Assembly: GCA_013399115.1 (NCBI GenBank) | Contig: VXAA01001233.1 | Coordinates: 186,001-250,000 of the forward strand | Origin: Anseranas semipalmata | Taxonomy: Eukaryota > Chordata > Aves > Anseriformes > Anseranatidae | DNA length: 64,000 bases | Direction of reading: 5' to 3' | Part shown: piece by piece, positions 24,341 through 36,697 of the stretch | Numbering within the stretch: position 1 is the stretch's first letter | How the letters are laid out: each line of letters opens with the position of its first letter | The notes under the pieces: model-generated | The model's input: the letters and a program-made list of their open reading frames with translations, nothing else | What the model was told of the DNA's origin: nothing | Databases searched by the model: none | Program-made: the position numbers and the translations under genes

Positions 24341-26679
24341 ACACGTGGAGCGCTTTGAGCTTACAGAGTATATCACATATTTCTGCCCCTCTACAGAGCA
24401 AATTAAGTATTTGATGACAAATTCACCAGTTAAGTGGGAGCAACTCGATTGACTTCAGTAGAGTTTCACTGACTTACTCCTGCTAATTCCATCAAGCAGG
24501 CTTTACATGACATTTATATAGACATACTTCTGCCTCCCTCCCTTCATCTGAATATACAAGTAGTCCCAAGAAGCCAGTGGATCATTTCTGGTGGAAAACA
24601 CTGCCAGCTTTATCTCCTGAGCAAACCTGGCAGCTTGTAAAGGTGACTGCCGTGTTGGAGGCTGCTGTGTAGCCGCCACATCCACTGCTGATTTCACAAA
24701 GATTGCTTAACCATGGAATCTGTGAACTTCGAGCTTACAATCTCTAAAGAAAAAAAAAAAAAAGGAATACAGCTCTTGCATTTTAAAGTAGACCTTTCAA
24801 GCCATGAGGCTGGGACAACAGAATTCATGAGCTGCCTTCACTTTAAACCTAATTCCCTTTGCTAGGGAGGCGGCTGCGCGGGGCAGCATCCCGATGCAGG
24901 TGCCGGTGGGCAGCTCTGCCTGGTGGCCGCAAGCTGGAGGAAATGCCCAGCCAGCTCTGGCCTGGCACCCGTCAGCAAAGACAAAACCCTGCAGCTTTCT
25001 GGTTTCCTGCACTGGTTTTCTCACGGTCGTGGTAGGTTTTCCCTGCCGGGGCTGGAATGGGAGATCCGTGCTCCCACACAGCCCCCACGGCACCCGCTCA
25101 GACTCTGCTCAGCTGCCGCAGGACGCGGGAACAGTCACTGGGGCCATAGGGATAATTCACAGCGAAGTGGCAGAAAGGGGAGGGATCGCCCCAGCTGCCC
25201 ATATTGGGTCCCTGTGGCCACTGGGGACCCCAACGTGGGTGAGCTGTGGGGCTGCAGAGGGACCAGCAGCCCTGCTGCTGCTGCTGGGGCTCTGAAGGAG
25301 CTGACCCAGGCTGAGCAGCGCAGGTAGCTGACCGCTCGGCCCGTTCACTCACGGACACGGGTTTTCAGGTGCAAACGCCCTGCCGGCAGTCCCAGGGCGC
25401 TGCGGGGCTCCCTGGGGCTGGCACATAAGGCCCAGGGACTCGCTGCATACGCGTGCCGTGCTGCTCATCCCTACGCGCTAGCACGGGAATTGGGAGCGAA
25501 CTGCACACTGCCAGCACACCGAGCCTGTTCCTGGGGACTGCCCCTTCGCACCGCTATTTCTATCAGTCCCGCCATTTGCTCTTCAAGATTTCCTGCATTA
25601 CTCTCTCTTCTCTGCTACCTCTATTACCTCCCCATTGATGCTCTGCAAGTTCTGCTTCATAATCTGAAGTCTGCTCTGCTCAGCCCCGTGACTGGAGCTG
25701 CCTTTTTGCAGTAAACTCCAAAGCAGAATAAAAGGATCTTTTACTAATTTGCAATAAGACTTTGTAACATCATTATGTGGAAACCAAATTATGTGGGTTT
25801 CACTTGAAATCAATTGAAATGTATGACGCTGCAGTATAAACCATTATAGATTCATCCTAAAAATTACTTTATTCATAAAAATTACATTGAGACATCTCTA
25901 AACTCAGTGATGACCTAAACTAAAGCAAATGCATCAAATACCTCATCCTGCTGTCTCCTGTTTTCCGACAGCGAAAGCAGCGTAACCGCGCACAGCAGGC
26001 TCTAGCTGGCGCTGGGCAGCCCCAGCCCCACCTGAACGCGCTGGGCCCGCACGGCGTGCTCCCGCTCCGCTTATCCCTGTCGGCTTTGCGCCCTGAGACC
26101 AAGTGTCAAGCAGCAAACCCGCGGCCGGGCGGCACTCGCAGCTGATGCCCGCCTCGCTCAAGTTTGCTTCCCCCCTCCTGAGATCACAGCGCAGGCTCCT
26201 CCAAGGTCCGGTGCCCACAGGCGGTATGGGAAGGGTGTCACTGCTGCAGATAGGTTTTTCCCAGAAACCTTAAAGGAACTATCGCTTCAGACAAAAATTG
26301 AACTCCCCCCCCCATAAGCTTCATTTAATGTCTGTCACAGCTGGATGCTGTCACTTCATGGTTGTGCTCACGCTGGCTGCTCGCCCTGCGCCCTGCTCCG
26401 GCAGCACACATCAGCACACCGAGCAGCGGAGCTTTTCAGCTCCTGTCACTCAAAGTCCAGCAAAACACCAAACGCCGGGAAACACCCGCGGAGTTCAGCA
26501 GCGTGCGAGGACAGGAGAGCCGCGGTGCCACGCCAGCGCCAGGTAACCTCCAGCACCTCCAGCAGGATGCTGAAAGAGCAAACGTGAAGGCCCTGGTGCC
26601 TGTTTGGGAGGACGAGCGCCCTACCATTTCAGCCGTAACGCCTCAGCAGTTCTGTGCTTCGCACTTAGCTCTGCGCGTG
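24341..26679. other. Unannotated stretch with A14 and (CTG)5
   Basis: The stretch is AT-rich at 24340-24860, including an adenine run at 24750-24763. It is GC-rich at 24870-25480 with five CTG units at 25272-25286, AT-rich again at 25700-25960, and CpG-rich at 26000-26170. A C9 run lies at 26305-26313. No recognisable gene, RNA or dispersed repeat was found. Confidence 0.5.
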
Positions 26680-26960
26680 TAGCTGAAGCCCGCGCAGGGG
26701 GCAGCAGCGGGTCCTGGGGCACCCCTCGCAGCGCTCCCGCTGCGCCAGCGCTCCCCGCCGAGGTGCGCACCGCGGGGGCTGCGGGGCACCCCCATCCCCT
26801 GGCAGCAGGAGGAGAGGTGGAGCGGGGCCAGCTCCTGCGTGCGCTGGGGTCAGCTGCTGGACAAAGGCGACAGCCGAGGGCAGGAGGCGTCAGAGCCGAG
26901 CGCCTGCCTCGGCCGGCACGCCGAGCCCGGCCATCGCGGGAGGAGCTGAATGCAGCCCTG
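26680..26960. other. CpG-dense block
   Basis: CpG is frequent throughout. Both strands carry open frames across it (+ 26604-27161, 185 codons; - 26621-26986, 121 codons), as expected from scarcity of stops. The + product is low-complexity and rich in Ala, Arg and Gly, and matches no family I recognise. Confidence 0.4.
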
Positions 26961-29569
26961 TGTCCGCCTGCACGGGAGGAGAGCACTCCTCTTCTGCGAA
27001 GAGAGGCCTGCTACAGCCTACAGCCGGGACAGAGAAGAAGAGAAGGAGAAGGGAGAAGAGAGGGGACAAAGCCCCAGCAGGGGACGGGCAGGGCTGGGCT
27101 GGCGCCCGCTCCTCCCCAGCACTGCACAGAGACAGCCTTGGCCATCAGAGTGGCAATGTGAGTGAGAAACCATTGCACAGCACAGGAGAATGAGCCCTCG
27201 GGCACCGATTTATTCAGGAAGTGCACTTCTGGAGCCTCCTACTGTATTGAAATACAGCGCAGTAAGTTATTAGCAATACTGCTAATCACTTCAACCAGGA
27301 ATTTAATTTTGTACAAAGCAGAGACAATCGCATTTTCAACGCTCAGCTCTGGCCACAGTTGCTATCAGGTTTTGTTTTTAAATGGTTTTCATCCCTGCTG
27401 TTCCGTGACTGTGATGGGGAGAAGGGCAGGGGAGCCGTGGTGCTGGGGTGGGAGCGCTCCCAGCCGACTGCTCAGTGCTCCTGTGCGGAAGGAAGAACAG
27501 GAAATATTGAAATATTGATTGCCATCCGCAGATCTTCCACCTTCCTGGAATAGGAAGTTTTACCGTCAGTTTTGGAAGCTGCAAGCCTCTGCTTTGTAAC
27601 CCCCGGAGAAAGGGGCCTGTGCTGTTTTAATTGCATGCAAAGAGACCACAGAAGATTAATTTAAAAATAAAACTAAACCTAAGTGAAGCTCCTCAGGATG
27701 AGGGTCTTGGCAGCAATTGTGTTTCTTAAGAGCAAGGGCAATGGGCAACGAGCTGCTGACAGCCCGAGGAGCACCAGGGCCTCATCCTGCACCACCGCAT
27801 CCCACAGCACCTGCACTGGGGAGCAACCAACGGCTCCCAATGCATTAAATGCTTCTCAGCAATGTATTGCACAAATTAGGAGTTTCATCGGGGCACTGGA
27901 ATCAGAAGGAAATTTTTAGGTAGACGTACAGGTTTTTATAATGGGCCCTGCCAATGTAAGCAAAACATCAGCTCCCAAGTGCCCAAAACAGGAGATGCTC
28001 AAAGCAGCTCTGGCCAAATGCCACGGATGCAGAGGGGCCATCTTCTGAGCACTGTTCACATTGGGAAGGGTCATCCTCTGCAAACTGCTGTGTCTCGGAG
28101 TGCCTCACGAAGCATTTCATTGCATATTAGCACTGGAAAAAGCTCTGCATTTTGCTCTGTGCCATGCCACCGAACTTTGAAGAGGGGTGCTCCAGCGAAC
28201 GGCATGGCTGGCGGCACGGGAGCCATGCACAGAGCACGGTCTGGCCCTGAGCAGGGGACACGGCAGCTAAGTCCCAGGAACAGGACTTAACTGTGCAAAA
28301 AAGTTGTGCAAAACAGGACTTCATTGTGCACATAAAAAAGGTTTAAACTGAAGCTTGCAACAGAAACTTTGGTAAAAGAAAAACCTTATTCTCTTTTTTT
28401 TTTTTTTTGCTTCAAATAGATCTTTATGGTTTGCTTCAGATAAATTTAATATCCATGCAAAGAGGCTAAGAAAAGGAGAAGTGATTCAGGAGCTGACTTG
28501 AATAGCAGCACATGTAGAAGCTGGGGCTAGCTCCTCGGTGCGGATGGAGCAAAGCCCCCCCGGCCTGGCTGCAACGCGCCCCCGCCTGTCCCGCTCCCCA
28601 GAACTGCCCCGTGGGGCCGCAGCCCCGCCGGCAGCACCCCCCCCTGAACTCCTGCCCCTCTCGCAGGGGTGGCATCGCCACGGCTGTCGAAGCAGACTCC
28701 GAGCAGCATTGGCTCAATGGCGAAGTAAGGACTCGGCGACGGCGGTAAGGCATGCGAGAGCACGCGCGGCACCTCCGGGCAGCCCTGCGGGACGCGGCTG
28801 GTTTCGCAGCAACATATGCTCCGCTGCGCAGCATTTTATTAGCAAAATTAACAAAGTCAAATCCACTTAAGAGAAATATTCAAAATAATGGTGCTTTGAA
28901 GTGACACATTGGCTGCGGCGCAGCTCTTCTGGTTACAGGTACCACAGCAAGCCCCGTGGCCACAGCAAAACCTCCCCCAGACCTTGAAATACTTTGGGGG
29001 AAAAAAAAGTACTTTGAGGGAAAAAATGTTGGAAAATCCCTTTTGTGTCAGCGTTGCCCGGGGGCACTGCGAGGGGCAGGGCCGGGCTGCAAGGGCTCAG
29101 CCTCGGCTCCCAAACCTCCTGCCAGAAAAATGGATTTTGGAGCTGGCAGTGAGCGGCCCCGTGGGCAGCCCCTCACCTGGGAGCTTGTCAGTCTGTGTTT
29201 ACAACCCAGCTGGAAACACTTACCCTGTAAGCCAGATGTGAAGGATGTTTGCTGCAGATTCAATTCCCCCGTCTGTGTGTCAGCCAGCCCCTCCTGACAC
29301 AGCTCTATCAGCAGATGACAGATCTGGGCAGGGCAGTCCCCACTCACATCAGCGCACCCTGTCCAGGTGGGCTGAAGAGAGCCCCGCTGATCAGGAGCCA
29401 TCGCAGTTCCCATGGACGGTCTCCGAATAACCCCATTAGGGCCGCTGACACCTCGCATTTTTGGATACTGACCGAATGGGCGCTGCACAAGCTCGGGCCC
29501 CTGTGCCACAGCCGGGCAGAGCCAGCCACAGGCTGCAGCGCTGGCACACCTGCAGCAACACACAGAGCC

Positions 29570-29571
<2 letters not shown>
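26961..29571. other. Unannotated stretch with simple-sequence features
   Basis: A purine-rich patch (GAGAAGAAGAGAAGGAG-like) lies near 27030-27065. AT-rich sequence occupies 27190-27400 and 27600-27720. A T15 run is at 28394-28408, and a GC- and CpG-rich patch at 28530-28800. Two imperfect copies of a 17-20 base unit, TACTTTGRGGGA6-8, lie in tandem at 28990-29026. No gene or dispersed repeat is recognised. Confidence 0.5.

Positions 29572-29610
<39 letters not shown>
29572..29610 (+). repeat. (CTG)13 microsatellite
   Basis: Thirteen uninterrupted CTG units make a pure 39-base tract. On the - strand it reads CAG and creates a glutamine run in an open frame at 29344-29799; on the + strand it gives cysteine, leucine or alanine runs depending on frame. 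Pure CTG/CAG tracts of this length are usually polymorphic. No exon structure around it supports translation, so it is called as a simple repeat only. Confidence 0.98.
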
Positions 29611-29612
<2 letters not shown>

Positions 29613-30424
29613 GTGAGTCCACAAAGCAGTTTGCCAGCCCAGGGCTCTGCAGAGCTCGGGTGAATTTCACGAAACTTCCACTGCAGCAGGGTGAGCCTTT
29701 CTTCTCAGAAGTGGCACCACTTATGTTAATTAAATGTGAAGAGTTCATTAGGTAAATGGTAATTGCAATAACATGCTTTAAAGAAATGATGAAACACAAA
29801 ACCTGCTTTCAGGAAAATCACTTATCTCCTTTCCAGGTAGCCTTCCAAGAGCCATGTCAAGATGAAGAAGGCAAAACAACATTTCTGAAACACTAGCTTT
29901 CCAGACCAACTGCTAATTAACGCAGGGCGGCTTTCTTTTCCAATTGGTATGTTTTGCTTTTTCTCTGTCTTTGATTTACCGGCTCCTCTCCTTCCTCCCG
30001 AAAGCTGCTGTCTGCGCTGCAACGCGTTGTCTTCATCACCAGCTTTTGGGCCACATCTACCAATAGCTGCCACCAACTCTCTCCCAAGGGCAGACGCTGA
30101 CTTGCCGTGCTGCTGTGAACCCAGCTCTGCTCCCAGCAGCACCACTGGCCTACTGACATCAGCCAGCTCGGGTTTAGTTTGCTATAAAAAAAAAAAAAAA
30201 AGGTAAATGAGCAATGAAGAAGGATGCCTGGTTCCAGACAGTGCTACAGCTGAGATCACCTGCAAACGCACAGGCTCGCCCGTGTTTTTCCTAGGAGACG
30301 AGCACATTTCTAGTCTCGTAAGCCCCACAGCTGCAGTGAAGATATTTATTTGCACTGCGGTGGCACTACAAACTCCAGCTATGTACTGGGATCCAATTAT
30401 GTCAAGTACTTGCTGATTTAGCGA
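29611..30424. other. AT-rich possible element and A16 run
   Basis: Bases 29700-29830 are AT-rich with TTAATTAA-type cores (near 29725) and no repeat signature, so they could be regulatory. A pyrimidine-rich + strand follows at 29940-30010, and an adenine run lies at 30186-30201. No gene is recognised; the A-run has no visible retrocopy upstream. Confidence 0.4.
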
Positions 30425-30740
30425 GGCATTATGGAGGCGGGGGCGAGCAGACGGCTGCAGGAAGCTGCTGCGCTCCGTGCAGAAGACGTTCCTGGGGGAC
30501 CTGCGCGGGGCCGAGCCGGAGCAGGCGGAGGCCGGCACCTCCTCCCGCCAGCCCACTGCTCCTCGCCTCCTCCGGGAGCGGCCCCGGAGCCTCCGCGATG
30601 CTGCTCCGCAGAGGGCACGGAGCCGGCACCTCATGGCACCCATGTGCCCTCCCAGCGATCTCGCGGCGCTCGGGAGCAGAGGCAGGGCCGTGGGTCTCCA
30701 ACACCCTTATCTCCGGGCGGGTCAGGAAAGAACCTTCAAA
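30425..30740. other. CpG-dense block
   Basis: GC- and CpG-rich, with several frames open on both strands at once. It begins sharply after an AT-leaning segment and ends at an AT-rich boundary near 30735. A promoter-type CpG island is possible but there is no supported first exon. Confidence 0.4.
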
Positions 30741-33289
30741 AATAATCGAGCAAAATCTCAAGCTTCCAACTGCTTTTAAACGTGCTTTTGTTTGCTTTTT
30801 TTGTGAGCAATCCTTACTCTGTGCCTCTCCTGGCACATTCTGCATCGCCTGCTCTAGCAAAAGTCAGTGACTGCAGCTGTTAGGGAGCATGCTGCAGAAA
30901 TGCACTTTAAATGCAAAATATTGACAAGTACTATCAGAAGTGAAACTAAGGACAGTGGGTGCTGGTGTCACCACAGTTTCTCCTGCTGCTTCTGAGGGTT
31001 AAGGACAGGGTAGGAACCGTTTTTGGACATACCGACATCCCGCATCAGCCAGGCAGCATCACGCCCATGACGTTAAAGAGGGGGAAATCCCCCTTTTGCA
31101 ATGTTCACTTCCAAAGACATCTGCAAAGAGCAAGAATGTTCCTCGGGGCATCTGTCAGCACTGCTTGGTTTTTATCCAAGGAGTCTTCTTGCCCCAAATG
31201 CTACAATTCAGTACTGGTGACGTCAGGGCCATAGTGTTTGCTGCTCCCATGCTCATACTGATACTTTTCAGCCCCTTTCAAGTGCTGCCAGCATGCACAG
31301 GGAGGCTACATCAACGTCAGGGTCACGGTTTAGGGTCAGCACGGACGCAGAGGAAGCGCCGGGACGCGCGGCATTTTGGCACAGCTCAGCACAAATGCCA
31401 GGGAGGAGCAGGAGTGCCAGCAGTGGGGCAGCAGTGGCCAGAGGCAGCAGACGTATCCAAAGGTGTAAAAGCAGTTACTAAAACGTAAGGACTTGAAACA
31501 AAAGCTGACATTCTAAAACAGAAGAGATGGGACAAGTTACAAGAAAAATCCAGGGGAAAAGATGCCTCTGAAATGACGTATTGTGTATTAGGACCTTACA
31601 AAGCACTAAGAACATCCACCTTGCTTTCTGCAATTATTTGCAGGTTTAGAGCCGAGCTTTCTTACTGGGAGTTCCTCTCTCCTACAGCACTTAATGAGAT
31701 AATTCTAAGCTCTAAAAGCTGGCAGAAAATAAGTATTAATGACTTTTCTGCTCTTTGGTTCACAAATACTCACGGAGGCATAAAGTTGGTTTTATAGCTG
31801 CTGCTATATATTGTTTCCCCTTGCAAATGGCTGTGCACCCAGGGTTAATTAATTTACAAATGGTGGTATCCCATAACTGGCGCTGTGCTGTAAAGTGCAG
31901 GCAGGGCTGTAAGCGCGCAGTACTTAGCAGCTCGGGTTATCGTCCGTGAAGATGACATCTTGCAAGCTTGGTCCAAATACAGTTGTGGGAAAAAAGGCTA
32001 TTAGATTATTTTAACCTCTCTTGCGTAAGCTGCCATTTGCTGCCACCACACTTATGCAAACCTGTTTCACCTAATCAACATAATGGCCGTGTCAGGAATG
32101 AGCCGAATTTCCTGTCATGAAATTGCTGCTTTGCAGATCTATCTGAAGTGCGTTGGGTGGAAATACAAGCGGGGTGAAGTCCTCGTGCGGAGCTACGAAC
32201 AGGGCTCCCGCTCCTTGTCCTGCTGCAGCAAACGCGGATTTCCTCGCCTGGCCAGGGCTGGAACAGAATAAAGGAGAACTCCCGAGAGCAAGTTTCGGAT
32301 CGAGTTGGAGGCCAGGGCTGTGGGGCTGGCCGAGGAGCTTTGCTCAGGGCCTGGTCGGGTCACCTCAATGGGGATGTCATGGGCCAGCGGGGCTCAGCTC
32401 GCAGCCAGGGACAAGGTGCACGTGCAGCCTCTGCATTTGGGACATGCTGTGGCACAGATGTGACACTTCGTGTCACTGCTTTCCCTGCCACCAGACGAGG
32501 ACGTCGCTGTTCCTGGATGCAACGACCACGTCATGCAGCAGCGCTGGAGCAGGCAGCACCAGCCGGCCCCAGCCCAGCGGGGAGCAAGGTCCCAGCTGGG
32601 GACAGGGATGTGCGCCCCATCCCGCCCCACAGCGGCACCCCCGGCCCTCCAGCAAACACGAGCAAAAGCTGCCCTGGGAGCAGCTCACGTCAGCTCCTTC
32701 CCTGCCGGGGTCGGCGTTAAAACCAGGCAGGTTGACGCAACGGCTCCCCGCATCGCCTGCAGAAAGCGTTGGCTCTAACCTTAATTCATCCCCTAACTGC
32801 AGCTGAAGTGCACAGCAGTTCTGTACGGAGGGAAAGGGAACAGGCAAGACAACCAGTCACGGCTGGTAAAGGCCGCAGAAGGACAGCATGCTGGAGGTGG
32901 TTTTCCCCTTCACAAACTCCTGCAAAGTTGACTCTTCTTATTAAGACACAGGAAGCACATTTCTGAGCCTGCTCCCGGGAGACTTTCTGCTATTCTTAGC
33001 TGAGCGGAAGGAACAGCACTGTCACAACACGGAGCGAGGAATAAAGGAGCTAAAAAAGGAACGGTGGTGACTTCACCCGCGTTTTGCTTAACGTGTTAAT
33101 ATTAATCTTACAAAAATGTTTGTTGTCCTTCTTTGACGATCATTAAGTCTGACTTTCAATGTGGTGCCTTGGAGAGGCAAGTATAAAAAGAGTGAAATCA
33201 AATTAAACTTAATCAAATATCTGGAATTCAGGCAAGTGGTATTTCAACAAAGACGGCTGAAATCTATAGTTATTGGATTGTGCAGACCT
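30741..33289. other. Unannotated stretch with a central AT-rich island
   Basis: Bases about 31480-32140 are AT-rich and non-repetitive, with ATTAAT and TTAATTAA cores, for example near 31735 and 31845. GC-rich sequence follows at 32150-32760; its 217-codon + frame overlaps a 124-codon - frame and has no recognisable domain. Bases 33060-33260 are AT-rich again. Confidence 0.45.
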
Positions 33290-33610
33290 GACGTCCTGCT
33301 GCAAGCAGAAGCTCGCGGATCTGGACAGGCGCGGCAGTTTCCTGGTGCGTGCCCCAGAGGAGCAGCGCCAGGCGGCCGAGGCGCTGCTGGAGCAGCACTT
33401 GGTGGCCGGGTGCTCGCGGCCAGCTCGGCATGCTGGAAGCGGAGGGGTCGGCGAGCCAGGGCGCGCTGCTCCCGTGGCCGCAACCGTCACGTCCCAGCGG
33501 CACCCCAGGAAGCACAGAAGGCACACGGGGTGCCGGGGCTCAGCAGACGCTGGTGCTACGGCCCGGTCATTAGCGGCGACAGCCCCGGCCGTCCTTCAGC
33601 AGCAGCCATC
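33290..33610. other. CpG-dense block
   Basis: CpG-rich sequence is open in several frames on both strands (+ 33161-33625, 154 codons; - 33209-33526, 105 codons). Products are rich in Arg, Ala and Gly with no family I recognise. Best read as a GC-rich patch or orphan CpG island. Confidence 0.4.
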
Positions 33611-34079
33611 ACGTGTGTCTACTGATTTCCTCAACGCTCCCAGCAATATCTAACTCTTTCCCTAACTAGGGGATGGATGACTGCGGTGACCACTGACCCT
33701 GCCTGGGACAGCTTTGCCCAACGCACGCTCAACCGCCCCTGCCCGCGGTGCTGTCCCAGCCCCGTTGCCAAAATTGCAGCCCCCCTGCTCCGCCAGCCAA
33801 AGCCCTCGGCCAGCCCTCAGCAAGGGACGTTCCCTCCTGACGGCGACATGAGGCCATTGGTCACCGACCAGCCCCGAGCGGCCCATCACCTCGTTCGGAA
33901 AGGGAGGGTCAAGCAAATCCTTAGCGTTTACAAGATGAACTTTGGGCCAGATTCTGCTTGGCTAAAAGGCAGAACAAGAATTACTTATTCTTCTGAGGCC
34001 CTGCCGCACTAAGACTGCTCTGAACAACAAACGCCTGCGTAGCCGGCACTCATCTTTGTGAAAGTAGCTAGTCCGTGGC
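33611..34079. other. Unannotated mixed stretch
   Basis: Moderately GC-rich sequence to about 33900, then AT-leaning to 34060. No exon, RNA gene or repeat was identified. Confidence 0.5.
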
Positions 34080-34300
34080 TGGCGTCCAGGCTGCAGGGCC
34101 ACGAAACGATGAAACCAGCTCCGAGACCTGCATCCGACGTGGACCTGCCAGGGGAACCGGGATGGGAACAGACAGCAGCGTGCGCTGCCGCAGCCCCGCT
34201 CGAGCGGGTGCCGTGCGCGCGGGTTTCAGACGCGCCCACGCCGCGGAGAGCCGCCAGCGAGCTCGGTCGGAAAACGTTCCTGCTCGCCTGCACGCCTGGG
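34080..34300. other. CpG-dense block (candidate CpG island)
   Basis: Closely packed CpG, including GTGCGCGCGGG-type sequence around 34210-34222 and ACGCCGCGGAG near 34238-34248. Open frames on both strands are composition-driven. No promoter or exon can be assigned. Confidence 0.42.
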
Positions 34301-36661
34301 CTGCCTAGCGCTGCAAGCATCATTTATAGCCGCGCGTGGGAGGAATCCTCTCCAGCAATCTGCATTGCTCCGGCTCCCACCGGCAGCCCAGCCCTGCCGC
34401 CTGCAGACGTCCCCGGCGCTGCCCAGGAACTGGTGGCAGCCACCGGGCTCCTCGGTCCCCCCACATCAACGCGGCTGTAACAGCCCCAGCGCTGCAAACA
34501 AATGACCCGCCGGCCACTGGGGGGGATTTTTTCCCTGGGTCCCTGCAGATCCATGCGCTGGCCCCGGCGGCGGTGCCAGGGCTGAAGCCCCCGCCACATT
34601 CCTGCCAGCTCAGCAGGAATTTCTGGAAGCCCTCCGCATGTTTCTGTCGCACCCTGATGATTTTTCCCTATCCTATGTAAATCAGGCATTCAGCCAAATG
34701 AACAGACTCCAGCTGCACTGGGCTGCAGAAGGACGGTGGGTTTGCCACCGCCAGGAAAATCCTCGCTTTCTTGAGCCTCTGTGCAGGGACCAGCCCGAGG
34801 GACCAGGCGCTGCCCGAGCACACCACAGCAGCCCCCAAATGAGAAAACCATGGGCTGCCCCGGAGCCTGCCGGCTCTGAGCCGCCCTGCCCTGCCCTGCG
34901 AAGCAGCAGGCGACCCGCGGCGGGGCAGGCACTGCTCCGAGCCCCCCTGCGCCCCGACCCAGTCCCAGCGCCACAGAGCAAGGCAGCCACCGGCTTGAAA
35001 TGAACTCGCTAAGCTGTCACCATTAGCAGCAGCTGGAAATACTTGCTGCTTAAACAGAACTGGATAGACTGTGATTAATTAATGCTTGCGTACCTGTTCT
35101 TAACTAATTTTCACCCTGATTTTGAAGCAGAGGAATTCAAGAGAGGGGTGTTTCACCTGCAGCATCCCAGCCGCAGCAGAGCCGGCAAGGAAGCAACGTG
35201 AGAGGGCTGCAGTCCTTGTCCCTTTGACAGCTCCCAGCTCCTGCTAAAATAACCCAAAGGGTTTTATCCTTTAACCAATGAGCTCACACTGCCCTGCTGA
35301 ACATTGTCCTCTTAGCTCGTTCCCTCCCAGGTCTCCCATCTCTGGTTGCTACAGCAAAGTTATACCCTCGGACAACCCCCGAGCACGCTAGGCACATTGA
35401 AAGGAGAGGCTCCACGAGCATCGGAGAGAAAATGCCATCGGTGGTGGCACTGGGCTGCCCTGCGCAGGTCGGGGACGCGCTGCCACCGCGCCAGCCCAAG
35501 CAGCGGGACCTGCGCTCCTCATCCCACTGCCTTCACAGCAATCGTCCCAGCTAACACCACAGAAGTTGGTCCCAACCCGAAAGCTTTCAGGCAGGCGATG
35601 CACAGGAAGTGATTCCGGTAGTTCCCAGCAAGCACACTCGGTTTTGTTCAGCCAAACCACGCAAAAAGCTTCTGTGTGAAACAGGGATGCAGCGAAGGAC
35701 AGAGCGATGCAATGCTGGAGGCTTCCTGGGCTCCCTGCTTGGTGGGGTGCAAGAAACCCCGGTCTTCCTCCGTCTGTCCTCAATGGAGGCACCAGCTGCT
35801 GGCAGGACAGCGGCCGGGAGGAGCCCACAGCAGGAGCTGAAGTAACCCGAGGCAAATAGTGGGGACAACGAAGAAGCCTCCTTGAACATTTCCCACCTCG
35901 TTGTATCTCATGCATCCCATCCCATGTGGGTGACAGCCAAGCTGAGAACGGCCACTGCTGCCCGAGGAAGAATAGGCTACACTTGGAAATGCCTTAGTTA
36001 ACAGCAGTTTAAACATGGTTTGGCTCCTAGTGCGAATGCAGTTTAATACTTTCAAAAACACGTTAACTGGTCACGAGTCACTCTGGGGAAGAGCTAACAT
36101 TTTCAAACGTAACCTATTTTCCCAGTCTAGACATGCCAGATGTGCCCTGCCTTTAATTCTTTGTTGAGTTATTTTATGCCATTCAGACAACGCGATGATG
36201 TACTACAGCACTTGTGCCAAGCTACGATGCATGCGATCAGTGAGATTTTTGGGCCCTTCACAGGAATTACAGCCACTAGCAGGAGAAAGGCCGGGTGGGC
36301 GCCTTGCTCTCACCCAGCCTGCCGCTGCAGGGACCGGGCTGGGCCCCCAGGCCGCGCTCCCTCGCCTGCCCCCCGCAGCCCCAGGCTGCTCCCACATGCG
36401 GCTTCCAGTCGGCTGCTCGGAGAGCAGCACAGCGAGGGGCAGGGATGGGAACCACCATGCACATGTGGGACGGGGCAAAAAGCACCCTGGGGCTCCTGGC
36501 TTTGTGTTGTTGCGCCTCAAATTATCACCAAATACTCTGCGATGAATTATTCTTAATGAGCAATTGTTACACAGCTTAACAGCAAGCCAAGGCCTCCAGC
36601 ACTGCCCCCGGGTGCCGCGGGACAGGGCGTGGGTTCAGGCTTCTGTTAGGACAACAACGTC
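34301..36661. other. Unannotated stretch
   Basis: GC-rich to about 35000, then a short AT-rich segment at 35030-35120 with ATTAATTAAT near 35076, and mixed sequence after that. Overlapping open frames of up to 175 codons (- 35388-35915) have no recognisable domain. No dispersed repeats or RNA genes are visible. Confidence 0.5.
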
Positions 36662-36697
36662 TCCAGAGGAACAGTCGTGTCCAGAGGAACAGTCGTT
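36662..36697. repeat. 18-base tandem duplication
   Basis: TCCAGAGGAACAGTCGTG at 36662-36679 is followed directly by a second copy at 36680-36697 that differs only in the final base (T for G). This is a small tandem duplication, probably by replication slippage, with no visible function. Confidence 0.93.

Noticed and set aside
29344..29799. Polyglutamine protein on the minus strand
   Set aside because: The glutamine run is only the CAG reading of the microsatellite; the rest of the frame has no recognisable domain or exon structure.
30186..30201. A16 run as the tail of a processed pseudogene
   Set aside because: No retrocopied coding sequence, polyadenylation signal or flanking duplication is visible upstream.
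32153..32806. 217-codon plus-strand frame as a gene
   Set aside because: GC-rich, opposed by open minus-strand frames, no domain, and no initiation or splice context.
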